From assembly GCF_900155395.1 (NCBI RefSeq), contig NZ_LT699727.1, forward strand, positions 62,001-126,000: DNA of 64,000 nucleotides. The letters run 5' to 3'. This DNA is from Merdibacter massiliensis. GTDB lineage: Bacteria > Bacillota_I > Bacilli_A > Erysipelotrichales > Erysipelotrichaceae. A model generated the notes under the pieces. The model ran no database searches and had not been told where the DNA came from. It saw only the letters and a program-made list of their open reading frames with translations. The position numbers and the translations under genes are program-made. This document shows positions 56,773 through 64,000 of this stretch, piece after piece; position 1 is the first letter of the stretch; each line of letters starts with the position of its first letter.

Positions 56773-57495
56773 TTATGCACAATAATCATGATAGGATGAT
56801 TGCAAATTCAAACGCTTTTCAATCTGATTTAATACAAATGTTGCAACCGTCGTTAAGATCAAATACAAGATTGCTGCTACAAAATATGTTTCGATCATCA
56901 ACAAATTGCTTCCTGCAATCGATTGACTTTGAAAGAACAAATCTGTGACTGACAATACATTCAGCATACAGCTGTCTTTGATATTAACGATCAATTGATT
57001 TCCAATAGATGGGAAGGCATTTCGTATTGCCTGCGGGAAAATGATCGAAATCAGGGTCTGGACTGTTGTCATACCTAAGCTTTTTGCTGCCTCTGTCTGT
57101 CCTTTATCCACCGATTGCAATCCGGAACGGATGATCTCCGCCATATAAGCACCGGTATTGATCGATATGATAAACATACCAGCAACCGCCATGTTCCATC
57201 CGATGATATTTTTCAAAAAGTAATAGAAGAATAACGCTTGCACCATCATCGGCGTACCACGAAATACCCAAACATAAAATGCTGTAATAAGATGCCCTGC
57301 TTTTTTCAATACTTTGGTAAATGTAGAATCCGATTCGTTAATTTCTAATCCACGAATACCTCCCAAGATCAGACCAATCAAAAAACCTGCAAGGGTACCA
57401 ATGATTGCATACAATAATGTAATGCGAATGCCATAAAAGAACATATCGGCATTTTGTGTAAATATTTCCCAACATTTTATTAAATCAAGACTCAT
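56773..57495 (-). CDS. Polar amino-acid ABC transporter, permease (probably lysine)
   Basis: 240 residues, five or so membrane helices, with the His/Glu/Gln permease signature and EAA loop '[29 protein letters not shown]'-type region near residue 150. It follows the binding-protein gene by 24 bases. A single permease gene suggests a homodimeric channel. Confidence 0.93.
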   Translation of the reverse strand: MSLDLIKCWEIFTQNADMFFYGIRITLLYAIIGTLAGFLIGLILGGIRGLEINESDSTFTKVLKKAGHLITAFYVWVFRGTPMMVQALFFYYFLKNIIGWNMAVAGMFIISINTGAYMAEIIRSGLQSVDKGQTEAAKSLGMTTVQTLISIIFPQAIRNAFPSIGNQLIVNIKDSCMLNVLSVTDLFFQSQSIAGSNLLMIETYFVAAILYLILTTVATFVLNQIEKRLNLQSSYHDYCA

Positions 57496-57519
57496 AATTT
57501 TCTCACTCTATCGCCTTTC

Positions 57520-58344
57520 TTATTCTTGAGCAGGTTGATTCTGAACAGCTTTTTCCATATAAGCCAAACGCGTTTCTTCATCAATGTTATCCAATGCTTT
57601 TTGAACCGCCTCAAAGTCTTCGCTTCCGCGGCTGCCTTCTTTCATCGCAATGGATACAGTCGTATCTGCTTCAAATCCTTTTCCTTCATCAAATGTGATA
57701 TAAGTTAGATCCGGATTTGCCGCAATGACACCTTTTGCGACTGCAACTTCTGCAGTGATGCCATCGACATCTCCAGCACGCAAAGCAACAACCATTTCCG
57801 GATATGTTTTCTTAGGCGTTACATGATTGACCCCTTTAATTTGATCGATCACATCATCATAGCTCGTTCCCAATTGTCCAACAACATTTTGACCGCTGAA
57901 CTGCTGAATATCCGTATAAGATGCTTGCTCACTGTCTTTACGAACAATCATGATCATTCCTTTTGAATCATAGTACGGTGTCGTAAAATCTGCACCTTTC
58001 TCACGTTTATCACTGGCAGTCATACCGGCAATGATCGCATCCGTATCTCCTGATGTCAGTGACGGGATCAAACTATCCCAAGCAATTTTTTTGATCACTA
58101 ATTTTTTTCCTAATTGATCTGCAATATTTTGAGCGATCATGACATCGTATCCATCTGCATAACCGGCTCCATCCAGAGAAACCGAAGTATCTGTCTCTTC
58201 ATTTGTCTGCCAGTTGAAAGGAGCATAACCTACTTCCATACCAACGACAAACTGATCTTCTCGATCATCTCCGCTTCCACAACCGCTCAGCATCGTAAGC
58301 ATCATGGCAGACGCGCACACAATAGCACCAAATCTTCTTTTCAT
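57520..58344 (-). CDS. Polar amino-acid ABC transporter, substrate-binding lipoprotein (probably lysine)
   Basis: 274 residues from the ATG at 58344 (GGGAGG eight bases upstream). Lipobox 'MLSGC' at about residue 19-23 places it on the outer face of the membrane. The SBP_bac_3 fold is shown by 'VGMEVGYAPFNWQT' and 'GYDVMIAQNIADQLGKKL', and later 'VVGQLGTSYDDVI'. An acidic ligand pocket could bind a basic amino acid; the lysine riboswitch upstream supports lysine. Confidence 0.94.
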   Translation of the reverse strand: MKRRFGAIVCASAMMLTMLSGCGSGDDREDQFVVGMEVGYAPFNWQTNEETDTSVSLDGAGYADGYDVMIAQNIADQLGKKLVIKKIAWDSLIPSLTSGDTDAIIAGMTASDKREKGADFTTPYYDSKGMIMIVRKDSEQASYTDIQQFSGQNVVGQLGTSYDDVIDQIKGVNHVTPKKTYPEMVVALRAGDVDGITAEVAVAKGVIAANPDLTYITFDEGKGFEADTTVSIAMKEGSRGSEDFEAVQKALDNIDEETRLAYMEKAVQNQPAQE

Positions 58345-58373
58345 AAACATTTCCTCCCTCTGATTTTATGCTT

Positions 58374-58407
58374 ACAAAATAAGAGTCATGCTATTAGCAC
58401 GACTCTT
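58374..58407 (-). terminator. Riboswitch-controlled terminator
   Basis: Minus-strand stem AAGAGTCGTGC / GCATGACTCTT followed by ATTTTGT. The distal arm ACTCTTATTT is exactly complementary to AAATAAGAGT at the 5' end of the leader, giving an antiterminator option. Confidence 0.8.
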
Positions 58408-58600
58408 GATTCGATCTGGTCCTCTAATAGCGCCTCTTCATAAGATTCTTATGAAGGAGTGATGCAAGTATTTCCTGCAACCCCAGGATCGTATCTGCCG
58501 ATACTTCACCTTCGGCAATGATTACCTTTCCAGTTGTTCTTCGCCCGCCGGCTCCCAGCTGTACTCTGATGCATTGCTGCCTCTAAACTCTTATTTGTAT
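58408..58600 (-). ncRNA. Lysine riboswitch (L box) in the ABC-transporter leader
   Basis: Read on the minus strand, the leader contains in order: AGAGGCAGC, ATCAGAGTA (loop-E-like), CTGGAAAGG, TTGCCGAAGG, a hairpin, CTGGGG and a final hairpin TTCATAAG/CTTATGAA, matching the order of conserved blocks in known lysine aptamers such as that of Thermotoga. The usual TGTC after the fourth helix is not obvious. A terminator follows. High lysine should stop transcription. Confidence 0.85.
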
Positions 58601-58607
58601 GTCAATC

Positions 58608-58635
58608 ATTATACAGTGTTTCTCTATTTTGTCAA
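58608..58635 (-). promoter_or_regulatory. Promoter of the riboswitch-ABC operon
   Basis: Minus-strand TTGACA (58630-58635), 16-base spacer, TATAAT (58608-58613). Confidence 0.85.
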
Positions 58636-58680
58636 TGAATATCAATTCTTTTTTGAACAATAAGTGAAAAATAGGGTTTT

Positions 58681-59007
58681 TTAAAAATGATGATGCTGTT
58701 GAATATATCGGATTCCTGTATAAATAAGCAGACACAAGATCAATCCATCTAATATTGCAATCAAAGCGGCAAACGGATTTGCACATTGCAGTTGATCTTG
58801 CAAATATTGCAGATCGTTGGGCGCATATCCTTTTTCATAAGGATGGATCGCACGACAACAAAAAAAGATCATATTTACCAGATATACTGTAAATGCACCT
58901 GTTGTTATCATGCTTTTTTTAATTTGCGGCTCATTGAGCAGTTTCTTCCATTGCATCTTCATATTTTCAGTATGAACCGCATGCTTCCTTTCTATGAAGA
59001 GAACCAC
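58681..59007 (-). CDS. Small membrane protein of unknown function
   Basis: Up to 108 residues; an exact start is unclear, since the frame opens with a GTG and internal ATGs at 58962 and 58956 lack good ribosome sites. Two hydrophobic segments are visible ('TTGAFTVYLVNMIFFCC' and 'FAALIAILDGLILCLLIY'), so it is probably a two-span membrane protein. No family recognised. It lies between htpG and the lysine transport operon, on the same strand. Confidence 0.45.
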   Translation of the reverse strand: MVLFIERKHAVHTENMKMQWKKLLNEPQIKKSMITTGAFTVYLVNMIFFCCRAIHPYEKGYAPNDLQYLQDQLQCANPFAALIAILDGLILCLLIYTGIRYIQQHHHF

Positions 59008-59028
59008 TGCAAAAAATGTCGAAAAGAC

Positions 59029-59079
59029 AAAAAAACTATTCGAATACGATCTGGCATCGATCTGTATCCGAATAGTTTT
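59029..59079 (-). terminator. Terminator of htpG
   Basis: Long stem AAAACTATTCGGATAC / GTATTCGAATAGTTTT with T-run on the minus strand. Confidence 0.9.
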
Positions 59080-59082
59080 GTT

Positions 59083-61008
59083 TTATTGTGCAGCTTTGAC
59101 CATGAAGTCACATACCTTACGTGAATATTCCATTGGATCTTCTACCGGGAATCCTTCGATCAGCATTGCCTGTGTATATAAAACATCGGCATACTCTTTA
59201 ACTGCTTCTTTATCTTTTGCATATACCTTTTGCAAAGCGGCAAAGATTGGATGTTTTGGATTGATCTCTAAGATACGTGTTGCTTTCATACCATATGGAT
59301 TTCCTTCCGGCATTGCAGACAATACCTTTTCCATCTCAAAAGACATTCCTTCATCACTTGACATGCAAACCGGATCATCTACTAATCGAGTAGAAATTTT
59401 TACATCCTGTACTTTATCTTTCAAAGCTTCTTTGATATCAGCTAAAAGATCTTTGTTATCCTCTGCTGTTTGTTCTACTTCTTTTTTCTCTTCTTCACTT
59501 GCCAGGTCTAAATCGCCTTGTGAAATATTTTTGAATTGTTTTTCCTTGTAGCTGCCCAATGCCTGCAAAGCAAACTCATCTACATTATCTGTTAAGTACA
59601 AGATTTCATAATCTTTTGCTTTGACAGACTGTACCATCGGCATACGGTCGATCTTTTCAACATCTTCGCCGGATACAAAGTAAATATATTTTTGATCTTC
59701 CGGCATACGAGCAATGTATTCGTCCAATGTCACTAACTTCTTCTCATGAGAAGAATAGAACAACAATAAGTCTTGCAGCAATTCTTTATGCATACCGTAA
59801 TTGTTATAAACACCAAACTTGATCTGCAAGCCAAAATTGCTCCAGAACTTCTCATATTCTTCACGTTCATTGCGCAGCATCAACAGCAATTCAGATTTGA
59901 TCTTCTTTTCGATACGATTTGCGATCACTTTCAATTGACGATCATGCTGCAGCATCTCTCGGGAAATATTCAAAGAAAGATCCTGCGAATCGACCAAACC
60001 TTTTACAAAACGGAAATGTTCTGGAATCAGGTCTTCTGCCTTGTCCATGATAAATACGCCGCGGCTGTACAGCTGCAGACCTTTCTTATAGTCTTGTGAA
60101 TAATAATTCATAGGCGCTTTGCCTGGTATGAACAACAAAGCTGTAAAGCTGACATTTCCTTCTACGCTAAAATGAATTACTTTCTGCGGATCCGTATAAT
60201 CCATAAATTTATCTTTATAGAAATTGTTATACTCTTCCTGTGTAATATCATTTTTATTACGTTTCCATAAAGGAATCATCGAATTTAATGTCTTCGTTTC
60301 TACGACTGTTTCATACTTCGGTTCTGCTTTTTCATCCGCATTTTCTTCCTCAACGCGTTTTTGTTCCTCAACTTCCATGCGAATTGGATAACGGATATAG
60401 TCTGAATACTTTTTGATCAAACGTTCAATTTCATATTGGGCTAAGAATTCATCATAGTTTTCATCTTCTGTATTCTCTTTCAGGTATAAGGTGATCTCAC
60501 TTCCCCATCCTTCTTTTTCACATGGTTCAATGGTATATCCATCACTGGCATTGCTTTCCCAACGATAGGCTTCCTCTTCCCCGTATTTACGAGAAACGAC
60601 AACGACCTTTTGGGCAACCATGAATGCAGAATAGAAACCGACACCAAACTGGCCAATGATGTCAACATCGCTTTCTTTGCCATCTTCTAATTTTTGTTTG
60701 AAAGCTAAAGAACCGCTTTTTGCAATCGTTCCCAGATTTTCTTCTAATTCCTCTTTATTCATACCTAGACCGTTATCACGAATCGTAATCGTACGTGCAT
60801 CACGATTGACATCCAAATGAATCTCAAACGCATCACGATCAACATCCTGATAATTTTCAGTGAGTGATAAATAATACAATTTATCGATTGCATCACTTGC
60901 GTTAGAAATTAATTCACGTAAAAAAATCTCTTTATGTGTATAAATAGAGTTAATCATTAGATCCAACAATCGTTTGGATTCCGCCTTGAACTGTTTTTTT
61001 CTGCTCAT
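59083..61008 (-). CDS. htpG: HtpG, Hsp90-family chaperone
   Basis: 641 residues from the ATG at 61008, with AAGGAGG eight bases upstream. The GHKL ATPase domain is shown by 'LRELISNASDAIDKL' (catalytic Glu and Asn), 'RDNGLGMNKEELEENLGTIAKSG' and 'GQFGVGFYSAFMVA'. The middle and dimerisation domains follow. It remodels client proteins under stress. It is monocistronic with two CIRCE-like operators at its promoter, which predicts HrcA control. Confidence 0.97.
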   Translation of the reverse strand: MSRKKQFKAESKRLLDLMINSIYTHKEIFLRELISNASDAIDKLYYLSLTENYQDVDRDAFEIHLDVNRDARTITIRDNGLGMNKEELEENLGTIAKSGSLAFKQKLEDGKESDVDIIGQFGVGFYSAFMVAQKVVVVSRKYGEEEAYRWESNASDGYTIEPCEKEGWGSEITLYLKENTEDENYDEFLAQYEIERLIKKYSDYIRYPIRMEVEEQKRVEEENADEKAEPKYETVVETKTLNSMIPLWKRNKNDITQEEYNNFYKDKFMDYTDPQKVIHFSVEGNVSFTALLFIPGKAPMNYYSQDYKKGLQLYSRGVFIMDKAEDLIPEHFRFVKGLVDSQDLSLNISREMLQHDRQLKVIANRIEKKIKSELLLMLRNEREEYEKFWSNFGLQIKFGVYNNYGMHKELLQDLLLFYSSHEKKLVTLDEYIARMPEDQKYIYFVSGEDVEKIDRMPMVQSVKAKDYEILYLTDNVDEFALQALGSYKEKQFKNISQGDLDLASEEEKKEVEQTAEDNKDLLADIKEALKDKVQDVKISTRLVDDPVCMSSDEGMSFEMEKVLSAMPEGNPYGMKATRILEINPKHPIFAALQKVYAKDKEAVKEYADVLYTQAMLIEGFPVEDPMEYSRKVCDFMVKAAQ

Positions 61009-61024
61009 CGAACATTCCTCCTTG

Positions 61025-61051
61025 TTAGCACTCATTATTTAAGTCTGCTAA
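61025..61051 (-). promoter_or_regulatory. CIRCE operator 1 (hybrid), htpG
   Basis: TTAGCACTC (61025-61033), nine bases, GTCTGCTAA (61043-61051): the left half is perfect and the right half differs at two positions from GAGTGCTAA. HrcA binding site just downstream of the -10. Confidence 0.85.
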
Positions 61052-61052
61052 A

Positions 61053-61081
61053 AGTATAACGCACATTCTTAGCACAGTCAA
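61053..61081 (-). promoter_or_regulatory. Promoter of htpG
   Basis: Minus-strand TTGACT (61076-61081), 17-base spacer, TATACT (61053-61058), placed between and partly within the two CIRCE elements. Confidence 0.85.
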
Positions 61082-61095
61082 CACCTGAGTGCTAA
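61069..61095 (-). promoter_or_regulatory. CIRCE operator 2 (hybrid), htpG
   Basis: TTAGCACAG (61069-61077), nine bases, GAGTGCTAA (61087-61095): here the right half is perfect and the left half differs at two positions. It covers the -35 box. Confidence 0.85.
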
Positions 61096-61356
61096 AAATC
61101 AATGTTTTTTTTTCAAAACTTTATGATCAAAAAAACTGCAAATAGTTTTTTGAAGTATCATATGCTCTTCAATGTGAGATTCAAAAAAAGTTGCTGATTT
61201 TGCTACCAATCTTAGATCAATGAGCGTATTATCCTGTAAACACAAATCTTATCATGAAACGTTCAATGTTACATCCTGGTGACAAAGTCTTAAAATTTAT
61301 GCTGATTGATATATAAAATCAGATGAACAAGATAGAAGATCTTAATCAAAAAATAG

Positions 61357-61387
61357 AAAAACGATTGCTCCCCAAAGGAGTAACCGC
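61357..61387 (-). terminator. Terminator-like hairpin downstream of the VOC-GNAT-DUF3795 genes
   Basis: Stem CGGTTACTCC / GGAGCAATCG followed by T5. The hairpin resembles the one at 62984-63015. The rest of 61100-61632 is AT-rich and, apart from a possible decayed ORF (61400-61560), shows no gene. Confidence 0.65.
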
Positions 61388-61404
61388 TTCACATAAAATA
61401 TTAT

Positions 61405-61552
61405 CTTTTTTCAAGAAGTACTAGTAATCTTTTATGCAGTGAATTTAATTCACGTCTAAAATTCCTGCACTCTTGATCAACTTGTTTAATTTTTGATATC
61501 TAAATATCTTTATTGAATTTTCCAATCTATTAAATTCATTTTGCATCCATAA
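61405..61552 (-). pseudogene. Possible remnant of a small gene
   Basis: On the minus strand a short reading frame begins 'MQNEFNRLENSIKIFRYQKL' and stops after 33 codons; a second frame continues '..QVDQECRNFRRELNSLHK' to a stop, as if one coding sequence had been frameshifted. No family recognised; it may be chance. Confidence 0.2.
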
Positions 61553-61632
61553 ACTTCTCCATGATAAATTTAGATTTTTCTATAAAAATACTCCTTTCCT
61601 ATTGATAATTTAGAAATTTTCAAATCGTGGAT

Positions 61633-61965
61633 TTACCTTTTCAAATTGTTTAAAGCTGACGAATTACTTTCTAAGATTGCCCCAACAGCAGAGCAGCTTT
61701 CCAAATCTGAACAGTCACCACAAGTAGCAACCCCTTTTCTCATTGCACATTGACGGATACCACACATACTGTTGCAGAACACCGTTTTAATCCCCTCGCC
61801 ACGACAGCCTTGACAGTTAATATGTTCAGGAAGAATAGGTGCATTGTTTAATTCTGCCCATAGTTTTGCCGTTTTTTCTCGCAGTTTTTGGTCGTCGTTG
61901 ATTGTTGCGATATATGCGTCGCATTTTTCACAATCCAGTCCACAATATGCAATCATTTCTTTCAT
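61633..61965 (-). CDS. DUF3795 cysteine-rich protein
   Basis: 110 residues. Opens 'MIAYCGLDCEKCDAYIAT' and has 'INCQGCRGEG', 'FCNSMCGIRQCAMRKG' and 'TCGDCSDLESC', about eleven cysteines in pairs, as in the DUF3795 family, suggesting a metal or zinc-ribbon-like protein. Function unknown. Third gene of an operon with a GNAT and a VOC protein; ribosome site AGGGGG. Confidence 0.88.
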   Translation of the reverse strand: MKEMIAYCGLDCEKCDAYIATINDDQKLREKTAKLWAELNNAPILPEHINCQGCRGEGIKTVFCNSMCGIRQCAMRKGVATCGDCSDLESCSAVGAILESNSSALNNLKR

Positions 61966-61988
61966 GAATATATGCCCCCTTATATCTA

Positions 61989-62378
61989 TTAAGTCTGATT
62001 ATCTTTTTCAATGATGTAAGACTGCAGGCTCTTTTTACACCCATTCTTTTCATAAAATTCTTCTATCCCTTGTTGTGAGCCAAAATAAAGCATGGTTGGT
62101 GTATGTTCTTTAGCAAGTTCAAGCAGCTTGCTTCCAATTCCCATTTTTTGATACTCTGGCAGGACAAGCAGCTCTGTGATTGTTCCAAAATAATAACCGT
62201 CTGTAAGTATTCGTAAACACCCGACAAGTTTATCTTTATCATAGGCAGTTATATTCAAGGTCTTTGATAGAGCATAACTCGTTTTTTCTAAATCATAATT
62301 TCCTTTCCAGACTTGATTTACAAAAGAGATAAATTGTGAAGCAGACAGGTTTTTATCGCTGATTTTATATTCTATCAT
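61989..62378 (-). CDS. GNAT-family N-acetyltransferase
   Basis: 129 residues. The acetyl-CoA pyrophosphate loop 'EYQKMGIGSKLLELAKEH' (Q/R-x2-G-x-G motif) is near residue 80, preceded by 'ITELLVLP'. The acceptor is unknown. It sits between the VOC and DUF3795 genes, 28 and 23 bases apart. Confidence 0.9.
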   Translation of the reverse strand: MIEYKISDKNLSASQFISFVNQVWKGNYDLEKTSYALSKTLNITAYDKDKLVGCLRILTDGYYFGTITELLVLPEYQKMGIGSKLLELAKEHTPTMLYFGSQQGIEEFYEKNGCKKSLQSYIIEKDNQT

Positions 62379-62406
62379 CTTACATATTCCTAACCTTTAT
62401 CAGAGA

Positions 62407-62865
62407 TCATCGCATACAGGCATTTACAAATTTCATGGGAACATTCATACGCTCTGCAACCTGTTCTGGCGTCATTCCACTATCCAAGAAACGCTTGCAG
62501 ACCACTTTCATGTTTTCGCCCACTTCAATTATGTGCTTGTCTGGGTCATAGAAACGCACGACACGCTGTCCCCATGAATGTTCTATAACAGGGTGAACAT
62601 ACTCGATTTGATATTCTTTTAGCTTATCGGTAAATTTATCGAAATTATCCTCTTCAAAGTAGATTTCGAAATTATTTCCTCCAAAAGAAATGTCGTCTGT
62701 CCCTATAAATTTACGGTATGTTTCCAGTGTCTGCAACGCTAATCCGCCAGTTAAAGTCTTATTGGCTCCAAAATCCATGATGACATGCAGTCCAAATACT
62801 TTTTTATAAAATTCAACGGACTTCTCTATATCAGATACTACCAGCATAGGATTTTTTAATTTCAT
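62407..62865 (-). CDS. VOC-superfamily (glyoxalase/bleomycin resistance-like) protein
   Basis: 152 residues: 'NPMLVVSDIEKSVEFYKKVFG' at the N-terminus and 'RVVRFYDPDKHIIEVGENMK' near residue 110 give the paired beta-alpha-beta-beta-beta modules; the histidine/glutamate positions could bind a metal. A C-terminal helical extension ('SGMTPEQVAERMNVPMKFVN') looks like a small helix-turn-helix. Substrate unknown. First gene of the VOC-GNAT-DUF3795 operon. Confidence 0.88.
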   Translation of the reverse strand: MKLKNPMLVVSDIEKSVEFYKKVFGLHVIMDFGANKTLTGGLALQTLETYRKFIGTDDISFGGNNFEIYFEEDNFDKFTDKLKEYQIEYVHPVIEHSWGQRVVRFYDPDKHIIEVGENMKVVCKRFLDSGMTPEQVAERMNVPMKFVNACMR

Positions 62866-62900
62866 TTTTTACAGCCTCCTTTAACTATTTTTATATTCAA

Positions 62901-62929
62901 ATTATACCAGTTATAATTAAGCCATTCAA
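62901..62929 (-). promoter_or_regulatory. Promoter of the VOC-GNAT-DUF3795 operon
   Basis: Minus-strand TTGAAT (62924-62929), 17-base spacer, TATAAT (62901-62906), with TGG before the -10. Confidence 0.8.
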
Positions 62930-62983
62930 CGAATTCACAGTATGACTATTTTTCTTTCACTCTAATCTGAAATTTAAGTATAG

Positions 62984-63015
62984 AAAAAGCGGTTGATCTC
63001 CAAGGGAGTAACCGC
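62984..63015 (-). terminator. Terminator of the alkyltransferase-like gene
   Basis: Stem GCGGTTACTCC / AGATCAACCGC followed by T5 on the minus strand. Confidence 0.8.
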
Positions 63016-63047
63016 CTTTCATATGAAGCATGAAATTGTAGTAAGAT

Positions 63048-63530
63048 TTACACCTCCAAATCAAAAAGAAATTTTTCGTAGTCCTTTACATAATATCGTA
63101 TGTTTTTACGTCCTTTTTGAATAATAGTGTGTCCCTCTGCTTCCAATTTTTCTTTCTGTGCTTCAATACCATTTGGATATTTAACATTTAGTTCCCCGTT
63201 TGCTTTCAATGTTCTCCAATAAGGTGTTTCATTTTCTGAACGTTGATAACTTGCCCACGCTGCAATAGAAACAAAAATCCCTGCTGTAATCGGTTCTGTA
63301 AAATCTGCACCGCTCAATTTTGCAAAGTATTCTCGTATTTTTCCAACAGTAATTACTTTACCATACGGAATTTTTTTCATTACTGTATCATAGTCGATAG
63401 GTGGAGCAAGGTACATTTTACTTCCGCCATATTTTTCAATGCTTTTCTGGTCTGTAATAGTCTGAAATTTTGGCATATCCTTATTATCGTGCAACATAGC
63501 ATTGAAATCCTTTTTATCTTCATTTGCCAT
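63048..63530 (-). CDS. Alkyltransferase-like (MGMT-fold) protein without the active-site cysteine
   Basis: 160 residues from the ATG at 63530 (AGGAGG seven bases upstream); an upstream in-frame ATG at 63629 lies before the promoter. The C-terminal DNA-binding domain of O6-methylguanine methyltransferases is recognisable ('VMKKIPYGKVITVGKIREYF' near residue 60). At the position of 'PCHRV' it has 'TPYWRTLKANGEL', so the acceptor cysteine is replaced. Such ATL-type proteins bind alkylated DNA without repairing it directly. Its promoter contains a perfect palindrome. Confidence 0.82.
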   Translation of the reverse strand: MANEDKKDFNAMLHDNKDMPKFQTITDQKSIEKYGGSKMYLAPPIDYDTVMKKIPYGKVITVGKIREYFAKLSGADFTEPITAGIFVSIAAWASYQRSENETPYWRTLKANGELNVKYPNGIEAQKEKLEAEGHTIIQKGRKNIRYYVKDYEKFLFDLEV

Positions 63531-63549
63531 TTTGCCACCTCCTGCTTTA

Positions 63550-63578
63550 AGGATAATCAGATTATCTTGACTATGCAA
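63550..63578 (-). promoter_or_regulatory. Promoter and palindromic operator of the alkyltransferase-like gene
   Basis: Minus-strand TTGCAT (63573-63578), 17-base spacer, TATCCT (63550-63555). The spacer holds a perfect palindrome GATAATC-T-GATTATC (63552-63566), placed as an operator would be. The stretch 63580-63793 shows no gene. Confidence 0.6.
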
Positions 63579-63793
63579 TGAGACTGTTTGAAAAATGTCA
63601 ACAATTTCAAATTTTGTATAGATCCGCACAATAATGATTGCTTTTTATTTGGCTATCTCTAAACACCGAGTAATTTAATAAAGTCTTGACACTTCTATAT
63701 CAATTGGTTCAACCATACTCCATTTACCGCCTCAGCAATACTTGTAATTACAACACCTGGGTGCTAATTTTTTAAATATTTTTCTAATATTAA

Positions 63794-63835
63794 ATAACGA
63801 CTGCACCTTTTCTAATTTTAAAAGTACAGACGTTA
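63794..63835 (-). terminator. Probable terminator of the truncated gene at the right edge
   Basis: Imperfect stem AACG-CTG-AC / GT-CAG-CGTT with a mostly AT tail, just after the stop at 63841; weak T-run. Confidence 0.45.
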
Positions 63836-63840
63836 TCCTT

Positions 63841-64000
63841 TTACTTTTTCATTTGTCCTGATTTAAATTTATATTTGCCTTTCCCATATCCAGACACCGG
63901 TTCTATGATTTCTGCCTCCACTAAATTTGCAAGAAATTTAGATGCCCCCGATTCCTTCAATTCAAGAAGTTCCATAACAACACTTCTGCCAAATATTTGG
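63841..64000 (-). CDS. C-terminal winged-helix fragment of a larger protein (truncated by window edge)
   Basis: The open frame enters from the right edge and ends at 63841. The visible 52 residues, 'FGRSVVMELLELKESGASKF' then 'LVEAEIIEPVSGYGKGKYKF', are a typical C-terminal winged helix of Schlafen-AlbA_2-type ATP-binding proteins and some Fic-like proteins. The main domain is out of the window, so the family call is tentative. Confidence 0.6.
   Translation of the reverse strand, partial: QIFGRSVVMELLELKESGASKFLANLVEAEIIEPVSGYGKGKYKFKSGQMKK

Noticed and set aside
61100-61632. CRISPR array or prophage remnants in the AT-rich gap
   Set aside because: No regularly spaced repeats or phage genes are visible; only a terminator-like hairpin and a possible decayed ORF.
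63751-63767. Third CIRCE operator near the right edge
   Set aside because: Only one half-site-like sequence (GGGTGCTAA) is present; the facing TTAGCACTC half is missing at nine bases.

Overview
The window comes from a low-GC Gram-positive bacterium (Bacillota). Strong AGGAGG-type ribosome sites, TTGACA/TATAAT promoters, a PyrR-type pyrimidine leader, a LicT/RAT antitermination system, CIRCE operators and a PASTA-type penicillin-binding protein all point there. The gene mix would fit a gut Erysipelotrichia- or Clostridia-like organism, but the genus cannot be fixed from the sequence alone. Most genes lie on the minus strand.

Layout, low to high coordinates. 1-1.0 kb: end-truncated M20 amidohydrolase. 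1.1-15.3 kb: the de novo UMP pathway, read right to left as pyrB-pyrC-carA-carB-pyrK-pyrD-pyrF behind a PyrR-type attenuator. A separate pyrE (1.1-1.7 kb) is cut off from the rest by a LicT-controlled beta-glucoside PTS operon (licT-bglP-bglA-EIIA). 15.3-21.7 kb: exonuclease, radical SAM protein, P-type Ca-ATPase and a two-subunit transketolase. 21.8-28.6 kb: division and cell-wall cluster mraZ-rsmH-ftsL-pbp-ftsA-ftsZ plus an unknown ORF. 28.8-35.7 kb: ClC channel, HAD phosphatase, and a four-gene operon of a CydDC-like ABC pair with YgbA-NO and DUF454 proteins, behind an operator with three half-sites; a CDP-alcohol phosphatidyltransferase is divergent. 35.9-42.1 kb: FakA-like DAK2 protein, Asp23 protein, and a second division block ftsW-murG-murB-divIB. 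42.2-44.7 kb: class B sortase, nagB, mutarotase. 44.8-46.1 kb: a complete IS3-family element sitting in the loop of a transcription terminator. 46.1-49.7 kb: MFS permease, LysR regulator, small helical protein and alpha/beta hydrolase. 49.8-50.65 kb: eight tRNA genes. 50.8-53.1 kb: a self-cleaving S24 repressor divergent from a Y-family polymerase and YolD, an SOS-type mutagenesis cassette. 53.1-58.6 kb: Na/Ca exchanger, cupin/MerR-like/LysR group, and an amino-acid ABC transporter behind a lysine riboswitch. 58.7-61.1 kb: htpG with two tandem hybrid CIRCE operators. 61.1-64 kb: a small accessory region (DUF3795, GNAT, VOC, alkyltransferase-like protein, truncated winged-helix protein) with signs of insertion.

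Regulation is the most informative layer. The sequence shows RNA-based control (PyrR leader, RAT, lysine riboswitch), protein operators (CIRCE, cre, MraZ-type repeats, dyads at the ABC operon, at the alkyltransferase-like gene and between the LysR and hydrolase genes) and many clear intrinsic terminators. No single novel defence or mobile system is evident. The best candidates for undescribed biology are the ABC/YgbA-NO/DUF454 operon, the pair of small helical proteins beside LysR genes, and the accessory region downstream of the htpG promoter.
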